A DNA stretch of 64,000 bases from NCBI RefSeq assembly GCF_019925205.1, contig NC_083567.1, positions 20,088,001-20,152,000 on the forward strand, given 5' to 3'. Shown here in pieces: positions 15,301-28,600 of this stretch. Under the pieces are notes generated by a model. It ran no database searches. It was not told the DNA's origin and saw only the letters and a list, made by a program, of their open reading frames with translations. Both the position numbers and the translations under genes were made by a program. This DNA comes from Metopolophium dirhodum (Eukaryota; Arthropoda; Insecta; Hemiptera; Aphididae). Numbering within the stretch: the stretch's first letter is position 1; each line of letters starts with the position of its first letter.

Positions 15301-16622
15301 TTATATATTATTCTATCAATTGTTTTATTTTATAGAGAATAAGAAATTAAGAATTGATACATAATATTTTACTCTATACAGTTACTTTTCTATTTGATTA
15401 GAAGTATCAAACATAAAGCTATATTTTTAAGTATAAATCAAATTAGCTTGGTACCTACCAACTAAAGTTCTAAAATGGTAAACGATTAGCCAACAATAGG
15501 AAATACTAAGATTTCAATATTAGTATGTTAAACTAGGATGTTCCTGGGTTTGGAGGATAAATTATACCTCCCCTTTTGGATTCACAACTGAGGTAGTTAA
15601 ATCATATTAAACATAATAATTAATAATATATCCACTTGTTTAGTTAATTATAATTTAATATGTTGTTAATTAGTTATTATTATAATGTTAGGAAAAAATG
15701 ATTCTATTAGAATACTAAATACGCATTCGGTAGAAATATATCGATGTATTATATAGGTACCTACCTACAAGTACCTATGCTTAAAAATATGGAATACATA
15801 ATAATGTTTGCAAATAGTTCATGTCATCCGATTTTAAAATAGATATGCATTTAAAACTAATTAAAAGTCATAACCAAGTTATTAGTAATGTTTCTACACA
15901 AATTGAAATTAATTATTAATTATTAGTGATTTATTGTGGCAAACAGGAGTCTTGGCGACCTTGAACCGGTTTGCTTTCTGTAATGTCAATGGCCGACTAA
16001 CAATAATAATCGAAAGTGTGTTTAAAAATATGGTCTTATATAATAATAATGTATAAAACGAGAGATAAATCTAGGACTTCCGAGTTTTTATTGAAATTAA
16101 AATAATATTTGATTTTGTACCTATGTGGTATTGTTGCAATTTGTTGGTTGATAAAACATATACCCTATAGAAACAAGGTGATGTATTGGCTGTCATATAA
16201 CCTCTTCTATCACGTCTTATTGTTGTTCGTAAATAGTAGATAATGTGGTATTAAGCCAACTAATTAGGATCTTTGAGGCTTTGTGCCAAAAACAAATCTA
16301 AAATTATCTCAAATAACGTTTGCAAGACATATTTAAATGTTTCTAAACTACTGAACTACCTACATAGAACTTGCAGGTATATTACTCGTACATTATCATA
16401 TCGTGTATCTATCTTATTATTAATATTATTATGGTTTACGTTTTCAATTGTTTTATTTCAATTATTTAATATCTTAATTACATTTTTAATTTGAGCAATT
16501 CTATTTCCATGTAGGTATTGTGTAAATAAATAATGATGATTGTGTGTATTATATTTGTATAAAGTACAATTTTTGTTCTTTTTTATGACACAATACTGAA
16601 TACATACTTTCAGAACAATATA

Positions 16623-16678
<56 letters not shown>

Positions 16679-19600
16679 CAATTATACAAATATTTCATGA
16701 GAAGTTTAAAATTTAAATATATGACTAGAATTACCGAAAAACATCAATATTTCGTAATCTATAAGCCATTTCTATTATAATATCTAGCATTGATGTCATT
16801 GGAATTTTTACACAAATTTACTAAGATTTACATATTTTATTGAAAGAATAACACTGTTTCGTCTAACAAGGTTCATTGACTGACAATAGTTAGTTTAATT
16901 AATTAAATTAAAACATTTGAACACTCTAATAAGTAATAACAAACCAAATAGGTTCGAAGAATAAACTGATATACAACATTTAAAAATATTATAATATTGA
17001 TAAAATAATAACCTTTCTACTTTTCAAATAATTCCTTCATTTTTTGAGTAGTTAATTCGATATTTTCATACAGTTCAATAAACTCTTATCTTTGTTCCTG
17101 TTTCTACCATTGCTTCTTAAATACACGAAACAGCTGATATTTTATAAAGATGTTAATAATTAACACCTAATCAAGCGCGTTTATCAAAATGATAACATTT
17201 TATGAAATTAATAGTACCTAATGGTTAGAACCAGCAGAAAATAAAATATTTTTCCCGATTATTAGTGTTATATTGTAGAGAATAAGTTCTGTGTATTTTT
17301 TCATGATATTTAGCCCATAGCTCGGGCTATGTTTTATTTATTGCATTGCGAAATAATTGCAATAAAAAACCTACATTTTTAATTTGTATGACTTAAATGA
17401 TAAGAATTTTATGTACAAAATATATATTGAAAATTATCAATAATATGTATACTGGTTTAAATGTAATTAGTAATTAATTATATAACCTATTCCTATAAAT
17501 ATTGTTCATAAATTATTTTATTACTATAATATTATATTTTACAACATTTTATAAATTTTATTTATTATCTAACCCAACCAATTCACTTTTAGATTTTGAG
17601 AGTACCTCCCAGCTATTACCTATTGATGTTATTGGTTATACAATTTTTATTTTATTCTAGGAACATAACATTTTTATATATAAGGACTTCATGTCTCCAT
17701 TATGTTTATATAATAAACTTATGGTACCTACATAATCATTGGTTGAAAATTAACTTTGATGTGTACAATATGTATTTAATGCGATTATAGTTGCTTTCAA
17801 ATTGAGTTTGATGATACTTTCATCTTTGTATTATAGTCAACCAAAAACATTATATAGTGAATGGTAAGATTTATACAATTACAGAAAAACAAACGAGTAG
17901 ACTAACTAAATAAAAAATGATTTCGAGTAATAAATATCTACTTTTTAAATTGTTACATAAAAATGTATTTTACTATTTATAATTTCAGTTTTCAATTAAT
18001 TTCATAAATTAGATGTGAGTACTGAGTAGTAACTAGTTACTAATAAGTACCTACTTCGATTTTGTGATTGGATATTTAAAATGTTTTAGTTGGTTCAAAA
18101 TCTTTAAATTATGATGGTCAGTCTAGAACTAACTCCATAAGCTTCACTTTTTAAAATGAAACTTACAATATTTTATTCATAAATATAAACATTTTTACAA
18201 AATTCTATACGTCATGCATAGGTGCGTACGATAATATAGATAGGTAATATAGGTATATTGTATATTTTAGAATTTTAGTTTGTTTTCAATGTCGTTATGT
18301 TGACATGTTGTGATCATATTATGGGACTTGTTTCTTAGTCATTATAAACTACATTACTATATATATATTACAGCATAATCGGTATAAACTAAAAATTGTA
18401 TTAGGTATTTATAATAAAAATAATGTTTACAAATGTGAATTTAGTAAATATACAAATTAAAATCAATTCCCTCATTTTAGTGCGTCGTGACGAGACTATA
18501 TTGTATATAATATTATAACTCCATACTAATGGTTTTTCCTTATTCGTATAATATACGGACATAATGTACCTAATCTATAATATGTATACAAACATGTTAT
18601 TGGATATACAAAATGTTATCGTAAATACAAACTTTCATATACATATCTATATTTTATTCTGATTCTATTTTCCCAAAGCCGTTTCGGAACATAAATTAGT
18701 GATAACCATTATCGTTTGACATTTGTAACATTTAATACATTTCATTTTATTTACTATGAACACAACTTATCAAACGACTTCGAAATCCCTAAACATTATA
18801 TTGTATCCGTGTATAATATTATTATGTTGAAATACATTTAAACACAATACGCACCGTAAAACATATTTGTGCTGTAATGTGCATCTACTTTATATTTATT
18901 AGTAACAAAAAAAGTTACATGGTAACTACTCGATAAAAATTTTATGTTTCGTCGAAGCAATAAAAAAACAAACTATAATACCTAATATCATAATAATATT
19001 ATCGAATGCAATCAACGATAATATTATAGTGAATTCTCAGCCTGCTGCTTATCATGTTTGGAGACGTGCGATGGCGGTTATAAAATTAAAAAAAACCTAA
19101 GCCCATATAGTTGTAGTTTTTTTTTTCTTTCGTTAGGTATAATAGTAATCATTATAGCTAGGCTGTAGCCACAGTGCTACACCGAGATCTAGTCGGATGG
19201 TTTCTGGGGAAGAAGTCACGACGAATACTGTAAACAATTAACCAAAAGTTAGTAAATATAAACAATATTATCACTCCACGGGAGTTTTACTATTCAACGA
19301 GGATATTGTAATTGTAATTTATATCATTGTAATATTTATTTACGAATCTCACTTGCCGGTAGCAGAATAATACATTTCTGTATAAGCGTTACCGCCGTTG
19401 ACGGCCTTCGATCTGTACAATATAATAATACGCACAAGGAGGCGAACTAACAGTATAGCTATAATGCGGGCAACTGGGCAAGTTGAGTGTCACGGCCGTC
19501 GAATGACCCAAATTATTTTCATGTACCTACCTACGATCTTTGCGATAGTTGATTGGATTGTTTATGTTTTATAATTATAAAAATATGATATAATATTGTA

Positions 19601-22600
19601 AATAATAAATAATAAACAATAATTAGTTGTTGATTGAAGAAAAAGAAACAATATGTTGTATACAAGCAGTATGTCGACGTATCGATTATGAAGGGTAAAA
19701 TTTGTAAAACTATACACGGAAATACTTTGAAAAAAAATAAAAAATACCATATCTACCTCTATTTCACTCGTTTTATTTTTTATCATTTTTCGATCACTTG
19801 TATAATATTTATATGTATTTTTAATATTGTTGATTGATAATAATGATAAAATTATACCGTGACAAAAACATTTCAATAACTGTGTAAAAAAAAGTGCTTA
19901 TTATACCTATAGGTACATATCGGAGCAAAAAAAAAAATTAAATAATACTCAGAGATGTGTGTGTGTCGTCGCCTGTGGTTGTAGCCTTGAAATGTGCAAT
20001 ATATAAGGTGAACCTGCGAGTAGAATACAATTTTTAGTAAAGCCGTATCTATCCGACGCGACAGTGATACACCCATACATAATATTATCAAATGATATGA
20101 CGAATGATTTCCGCCTTGAAATTCGTTTCCGTCCCAGTGGACCGACAATTTGACTACAGTATATAATTTCGTTCTTCGGTGACATTGCTTTTCCACAAAT
20201 CGAAAACGACCTTTGACTTCTCGAGAAAAAAATTACCGTGGACGTGCTGGTTGTTTTTTTTTTTTTTTAATTAAGCTTTAGGCATGGGTCGATTCGAGTG
20301 GGTATCGGTGACGGATTGAGACGATTAGTGGCATCATCAAAAAGATTCGATGAAAGATTATTAGTTTTACCAGAGCGAGCTCGGCTTTTTTGTCAGACAT
20401 TTTTTTTAACGGCCCGATTGATCACAAAATAAATACATTATTATTTATTACTGCAAAATATATTAAACGTTATACAATTGTATACTATCGGCGTGTTTCA
20501 CGAGTCACTAGTATCAAGCATTTTCGTGTCAAACTGCTCAATATGCTGGTAATATGATAATATATTTTACAATTTATTCGAAAAATAAATGTATGAAAAT
20601 ATGAAATAAAAACTGATTTAATACAACGTCCCAAAAATTAAAACTGGACGCAATTTTTCTTAATATGATTCAAATTCGATGATGTTTTTTTTTAAATAAC
20701 TGTACCTACAAGTATGTAGGAAATTATTATATGCTGTATGGTATTATAAACATATACCTACACTTATTTATTTGTCATTACCCTATATTATTATGTTTCT
20801 ACTCTCAGGAGTAGTAAAAGACTATAATATAATATTATATAATTATATATTATTTGAAGTGTATGTCGAGTCATATTAATGGGACTTGTTGAGTGTAGAT
20901 AACAGTTTCCCATACCGTTATCTGATGTCGTATTTAAATCTTAATATTTAATTTCACTAAATATTGTTGTGTTTATGTAATCGACAGCGTCGAGTGAAGT
21001 GTAGTAAAAGCTAGACTAACACTGCACGCGTGTTACGTATACGTCGTATACATACAAACATAACAATACTAACCTATTGTACAACTGATGAATGGGTATT
21101 TGAATAATGATAATGATATACTTAAGCTAGGTACCTACCAAAATAGGTGTAATTAAAGTGTCATGGTCGATAAATATTTGTTTTACGTTTTTAGTGAAAA
21201 AAGAGATTTTGCACGGCATCAACGGCAGTTTCCGGTCTGGACAACTAACAGCCATCATGGGGCCGTCGGGCTGCGGCAAGAGCACATTACTCAACGTTCT
21301 CGCCGGATACTCGTGAGTGCATTAAAACAATAATATTTTAATAAGCGTCGTGTACCGCGGTGTGTAACTAAGAATTATGAATACATTAAGATATACTATT
21401 AATAAATGCTAGCTCACGGGCTATTGTTTTCTCGGAGTAAAAAAACCTGGGTAGGAAATGTAATTTTTGTCGAACAAGACAACCGAGTATTTTGGTTGTC
21501 GTTTAACGTTGTATGCATGCGACCTTAAGGCGACAAAAATATAATATGTTCTAGGTACTTTGATATAATATAGGGCATTTCTACTTTATGATTGGGTATA
21601 GGTATTAAACTTATCACTAATGTTTGGACGCATATTATACAATAAGGTATACATTTACCTACATACTGTACTTCTAATAAATTGTTTAAAATGAATTACT
21701 GTGTCATTAAATAAAAATATGAGTTCACGTTTCTGCGCTTATCCACTTCAAATCTAAACTAATCCTCCTTAAGAATGTAACCTTTACAAGCTCTTTCTCT
21801 AGACATGCGAATTAGAGCTTTGCTAAAATAATTCGATTTCAATACAATAAAAATAACACCCGAAAAATTGTTCCGATTTATCACAAATGCACTACCTATA
21901 CTTTAAGTCTAAATGATAGCAATCGTAATCATAAGTATTTAAATGGCCATGCAAAGATCCTAGTAAAAACTTATTTAACTTTCCCCAAAAAGTTGAAAAG
22001 AAACTGATGTCGTGGATTATTCCTAAGTTATTATTTTAAACTAAATCCCTATAGTAGTGTCGTCAGTGACGGCTTCTCCAAATCAAGTTTTTTTAGTGTT
22101 AAATCGTTTTCAGTTAATATCATAATATACGCTTATTATACTAAATTTATACAGATTGTGTAAATAAAATAAGGGAAATAAGAATGTCGCACTGACTTTT
22201 ATTCTACTACAACCATGACGATAATTGTTAGTTGAATATTGACTATTGTTATTGTAAAAACAAATACAAAAAAAAATGCAATAATTTAATAGTTTTTAAA
22301 TCCCATAAAAATATAAAATATACAGAGTGTAACAGGAAGACCTGGCAGATGAAATAACTTTTGTTCAAAGCAATATTTTTAAATTTTTTATTTTATAGTC
22401 ACTTGTGCTACGCATATAATATAAAACATTTATCTTTTATTTTTTAATACTGAAAATTAAAATTTAAAATATGATTTAAATATTTTTGGAAAAATTAAAA
22501 ATAGCCGATTTGTAAATATGATTATAAAAACAATTTTGATGGTAAAAACAATTATCTAAGTCAAGTAGTTTATTTCTTAGAATTTTTTTAATTACCTATT

Positions 22601-25600
22601 AATATTATATTGAGTAAATTAATTCAGAACGTAATAACTTTTTTTTAAATATTATTTTTGGGAATTTACTGATATGAGTATATTTCTTAAATCATTTATC
22701 AATCATATAATTTTCACAATTTTTTCCATACGTTTAAGTAGCAGGATTTTTTTTTTGTTATGTCTCTTGTTACACTCTGTATAGCACTTAGTATCTGCAG
22801 TACAAACAAATTTGTGTACGGTTCACTTAATTTTAATTAATCATGTGCTTGGTTAGTTTTAAATGTAAACACGAACCAATATAGTTTGTTTGTACCTATT
22901 AAATATTGTGAGGAAAAATTGAGCTATTTTATAAGAACTTATTAGATGATTTGTATTTTGATGGGTTGATAATCTAATATGATTTTGAATTAAACTCCCG
23001 ACAAACAATAGCATTATATTGTTCTTTGTTCAAGATCCGATAACCATGCAGGCAAACACTTATAGGTACGTGAATAATAAGCCACGTGTATGTAATATTT
23101 TATGTATAGAAATTAAAAATCAACACAATATTAAAGTTAGTCACATCATAATAAATTATAAAATGATACTAGCGTGTATCTTGGACTTAGTTCTTTTACT
23201 TATACAAGATAAGTATAGGTATACTTATGCAAGTTACAAGTAATTTAAAAAATGTTCAAATACTTTTGTCAAACATTTTAATTTTTACTTTAAATATTTA
23301 TAGAATAACCCTCATTTCTTTAATATTTTTTCAGCTCTAAATATGGTAGAATATCCAAAACATATAAATTCCATGTATACAAATTTTTTTTTTTTTTTTT
23401 TTTTTTTTTATTGAGTAACCCGCGGCAACATAGGCCATTGGGTGTGGGGAGGGTACTGTAGGTTTTATATTGGGTAGGTTTGGTAGGTTTTATATTGGGT
23501 AGGTTGGTACACGTGTGTGTTGTGTTTGGCAGAATTTCTAATGGGGCACCCGTAGGTTTCTGCCGTGCCCCGGGGTGGGGGGATGGCGGCACTTGTTCTC
23601 CGGACACCGTGACTTGCCCGAAGAAAAATGCCGCCCAGTGGCCGGGAGTCGAACCCGCGACTGCCAGCGCCGCAGTCGACGCGTTAGACCGCTCGGCCAC
23701 CTCGTCCCCCCGTATACAAATTTATGTGGATTAAAATAGTATATATTTATTAACTAGATTAGCTAATTGGATTACCCTTTATAGGAACTATATCATCCTA
23801 TACTAATAAATACATTTTCCGTGAATTCCTTACATTGTGTAGCTGTATTAACTGAAAAAAATTTATTTTTGAAAATTTTTTTAAATTTTATTTTGTTATA
23901 GAGTAGTATAGGCAGGTGTACTCAATTTATTCATTGGTTCTTATTATATTATCAAGAAAGTCGTATTAAATCTATATAAAAAAAAAAAAACAATTTAACG
24001 TATTTTTATTAATCATCACATAAACATGTGCATATACTTTACCTATATGATAATATCAATAATTGGAACCACGTGTAGTTTTCGCGTGCGATGACGTGGC
24101 CAATTAAAATCGCACGGAGGAAACGCTCTGTGCATTTTTTAAGTAGTTCGGACAACAACTTAATATTTCCGCAATATTTTATTGGTGAATTATACAATGA
24201 TACAATATGATAATAATGATATAACATATACTGTTCAACACCTACCTATAATATATAATATATTAATTACTAACCATAATTTAATTGCGAATTTAAATTG
24301 AACGAAGGGTTATGTCATATATAGGCAAGTATTAGGGGCTTAGCCCACTCAAATAATATATAAGTCCCCCAAAAACGCTTTTATGCTTAACAAGTATAAT
24401 TATTTCATAACTTGTATTATGTTGTAATTGTATTATTTAAAAATAATTAAATTGGATTTTATTTTGGACTATTTTTGGAGTCAATATTAAGTTTTTATCA
24501 TTAATCGGGGACCCGACTCATTTCGGAAAAAACTTTGTTAAAGGTATTCAATAAAATGTAAAACAAGTTTTTAGTTTATTGTTATAGAATAATAGATTAT
24601 CAATCTGTTATGTATTATTGTTTGTTGTACAAGAGATATTATTTTTGATACCTAAACAAACAACAATATTTAAAACTCTCTGACTCTACAGGTTTTCCAG
24701 GTAGTTGGTACCTAATGGCCATCTGTATTCTGTATAGTATTATATCTCATATCCATATCTCATATGGATGTCAAATTCGTATCCGTGACTAGAGGCGTGA
24801 ACATTTTATCCGTATTAAAACTTAAAAAGGCACTAAAAACCTCACTTTAGTTACGATGTTTTATTTGATTTATATTTTTTTAATAGCTGCCCGATTCTTT
24901 GCATAAGCATTTGATTTTTTGGGGCCATATATATATGTTTTCCGAATGCCCCAAATATGTGATAGTATTACAATATAGTACTTGGCTGACGGGATTTAAA
25001 TGTGCGTTGCAGGATAAGTGGAAGTTCGGGCCAAGTGTATTTGAACGACTCGTTAAGAGATGAAAAACAAATGGCGAACATCAGCTGTTACATACAGCAG
25101 GACGATTACGTTCGCGACCTGTTGACCGTCAGGGAATCAATGACGGTGGCGGCCCACCTGAAGTTACCGACAACTGTGTCGGCGATATCAAAGGCCAGCC
25201 AAGTGGAGGACCTGCTGGATGCGATGGGGCTGTCCATCCACGGAGACACCGTTACCAAAAGGCTGTCCGGAGGCCAGAAAAAGAGACTGTCAATCGCCTT
25301 AGAACTTATAACCAACCCGTCGATATTATTCCTAGACGAGCCCACCACGTGAGTACCGCACATCTTACGATATGTATATTATCATGTATTATTAATATTA
25401 AGTAATTTCAATGAATAATATTTCGTTTCTCATATAATACAACGGGTATATGATTTTTTTAAGTAGATAAATATGATTAAAAAAAAATTATAGAACGGAA
25501 ACTATAGAAACTTACAATAAATTTACCTTTATTTATTATGCTTAATGTAGCTACTATAATATTTACATAATGCACATTATTAATATAGGTACCCTATAAA

Positions 25601-28600
25601 AGTCAATGTTTTTTTATCATAACATTTAAATAAAATTTTTTTTATTATTGGTTTAAAGATTAAATTTTAAACAAACCGTTATTACATACATAGTCTGTAA
25701 ATTTTTCAGCTATTTCGTTACACCTTGTATATGCATGATTATAATTAAAAAACAACTATAAATAATATGTGGGAGTATTGCGTGTAATTTGTGTGTGTTT
25801 TTATTGATTACGATATAATTATAAGCATTGAATTATTGTGTACTATTGTTGACTAATATCCTTAGGTATAATATGTTTTCCATTGTATACACGACATTTT
25901 TAAATAAATTTATGGGAAAAAAAATTCACCACCAGTTGACGGTTTGTTCATTTGTTTATTTATTTATTTAGGTAGACATTTTTTTTTTTTAAATTCATGA
26001 GACAATTATTTGATTATGATTTACTATTATAAGTCACAAGTCACAAGTCACAAGTATTGTATAAAATAAATCTATTATATATATCTAATATGACAATATG
26101 TATAATGTATACTGCACTATGGTCGGCAGTGTGGTTTCTTTAATAACGCTTTTCACGAGTCAGTTACGACGTGACTTTTTTGAAGGTCAAATTTCCTAAC
26201 GTTTCATTCGTTTAGCTGGTATAGCCGTATAGGTGTACTCTTCAGTGTTTGATGAATGATTACAGAAAAAAAAACACAAAAGAAGCATAAAACCCGAATA
26301 AATATTCTCGTAAGTAGAATGAAACTCCAAAAATACGTACAGGTTTTTATCAAATGATCGTTTAAAACCTATTACGTAATCTTACGTATACTTTTTGTTG
26401 ATTTTTTATTATTTATTATACGGTACAAAACCGTTGGACCAGTTTTGTTGTTCCACACGGAACAATCCTTTCATCGTATATTATTATCATTATTTTCTTT
26501 TTAATTACTATATGATTCATTCATTATTACGTCATCCAGAACGTCAGCGGATGATCTCTCGCATAAAACTGTTACTAATAATATTAAGTTTTTATCCTAT
26601 GACATCAGGACATTTTACTCGGCTATATTCCAACAATACATCGACAGATATTTTTTATTTGTGTTAGCGACACCTTGTTGAAAACCTATGTATGTTTAAC
26701 TCGTGACTGGTCCAAAGTGAAATATATAATTATTTTCTATGGACACGTACATTTTAGAACTTTGAATCCTATTTAACACAAAATCGTTCCATTTGTTACC
26801 GTTATTATTAATAATAATGTGTTTCACTTATTAATAGTATTTACATGGTAATTTTGGTACGATTGTAGTACGACTATTGATACATTATTGATATACTGCG
26901 AATACAAATATGCTCACATATAAATAAACATATAATATGGTCTGTTTATCTCATAAAAACATATAGATGATTTTGATGTGTTGAATTAAAATCCTATATA
27001 TATTGTACTATGATGTATTGTATATGTAGGTATAAAATACAATAAAAATATTATTAATGGCGTTTATATTATTTAATTTATATTATGACGAGACGCAAAA
27101 CTAAATTAGAATATATTTGCATAGTGGTTTGGATAGCCAATCTTGCAGCCAGTTCGTATCGCTGATGGCTGACCTAGCCCACAACCAAAGCCGTACCATG
27201 GTGTGCACACTGCATCAGCCCAGTGCTTTACTGTTTGAAAAATTTGACCAAATTTATGCGTTGAGCTCTGGCCAGTGCATCTACCAAGGACCTCCCAACT
27301 TCGTTATTCCTTACTTTGCCGAACGGACCATCGTATGTCCACCATACCACAACCCTGCAGACTTCTGTAAGTATAAGATTAACTTGGGTTTTCAGCCCGT
27401 GGGACTTTTTGAAAAAAAATCATTTTTATACCAATTAAATTCAATGAAATGTTTGATTAATCGTTTTAAGTAATTTGAACCAGTTTAAAATTAAATGTAT
27501 AAATTGTTGAAAATTGTTATCAACTTATCAGTAAGAAATAATATTCTTTGAAAAGTATATAATATTTTAATCTATTAATCTTAATACTTTTTAAACATTC
27601 ATATTTATTACTTGTATCTATTGAAATCCATACCATTGTATAAACGGAAAACTGTAATATCTATACTGAATTATTTGCTAATATATAAGTTCAAATAGTT
27701 ATCATTTGTTTCTAGAGTTTAGTACCTACTTACCTGAAAGTACATAAAACGTTTAAGTTAAACTTATAATATTTATTGGATTATATTGTATTTTATTTAT
27801 TATGAGATAAAAACTTTGTGAGATGGGGTTAAGATTTATTTTATCATTTAATAATACCCAATTTCTTTTTTGTATTTTGAATTTATTTATATTGTATATT
27901 ATTATAATACATTTTTTTTTTGTTTATCAATATTAGTGATCGAAGTGGCAATAGGTGAGTATGGTACTGATGTACTGGTCAAACTGGCTGATACAACAAA
28001 AATCACATACATTAAGGACCACAATAACTGTCATTTAATTTCCGGGGACCAAGAATTACAACTAGAAAATGGTGCGTTTACTTTATATTTATTGTAATGT
28101 ATAATATTATGAATGATCGTGATGATAATTCAAATGGAAATGTATTAATTTTGCAGGCACATGCTTGAAAAACAATAATGCTGTTGACAAGAAACAAACA
28201 TTCACATACAAAATTTTAAACAAACCTCCGTATTATTTACAAGCCTATCATTTATATTTGCGAAATGTAATCATGTACAAACGTAATAAAGTGAGTAAAA
28301 TATACACCAATTAATAAATTGGATTAACTAATTGTAAACGAACTCCACGATTACATCCGGAAAAAAAATATGTACGATATTCGTTAAATTGGGCAGTATA
28401 ATATTTATAGCATATAAATATATAATGCTGAACGTAGTGACTTGAGAAAATAAACCTGCGGGAAGTTGGCACCATACTAAATAGTATTCAGTGGCGCTTA
28501 AGGGTTTAAAATACTATGGTATCATACATCAAGCCCCCCCCCCCCCATCATCCCCTTTTTTTAAATATAGATGTAATCAAAGCACCTACATAATGCAATG

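Larger units (their letters stand above)
6475..21194 (+). other. Intron 1 of ABCG copy A (14.7 kb)
   Basis: Phase-1 intron from GTTAGT to TTTTAG separating the N-terminal exon from the Walker A exon. It is five times the paralogue's intron 1. Contents seen: a dispersed-repeat copy (11280-11850), a GC-rich island (14680-14960), a (TAA)n array (16628-16675), a GC-richer stretch near 19040-20220, and long AT-rich stretches with nothing recognised. Such a long first intron is a usual place for enhancers or alternative promoters; no specific site can be shown. Confidence 0.75.
21313..25012 (+). other. Intron 2 of ABCG copy A
   Basis: Phase-2 intron from GTGAGT to GTTGCAG, splitting the serine codon after the Walker A exon. 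It contains a TA-flanked MITE (22323-22779) and a tRNA-derived SINE (23387-23711). The rest is AT-rich with nothing recognised. About 30 nt before exon 3 resemble the matching intron end of copy B. Confidence 0.8.

Noticed and set aside
23640..23710. A tRNA gene on the minus strand
   Set aside because: A and B boxes are perfect, but the sequence continues into a 250-bp body with A tail and 12-bp target duplication, so it is a SINE head.
23320..23734. Open frames of 126 and 84 residues on both strands
   Set aside because: They lie across the SINE and include its A tail as a lysine run; no protein family is visible.
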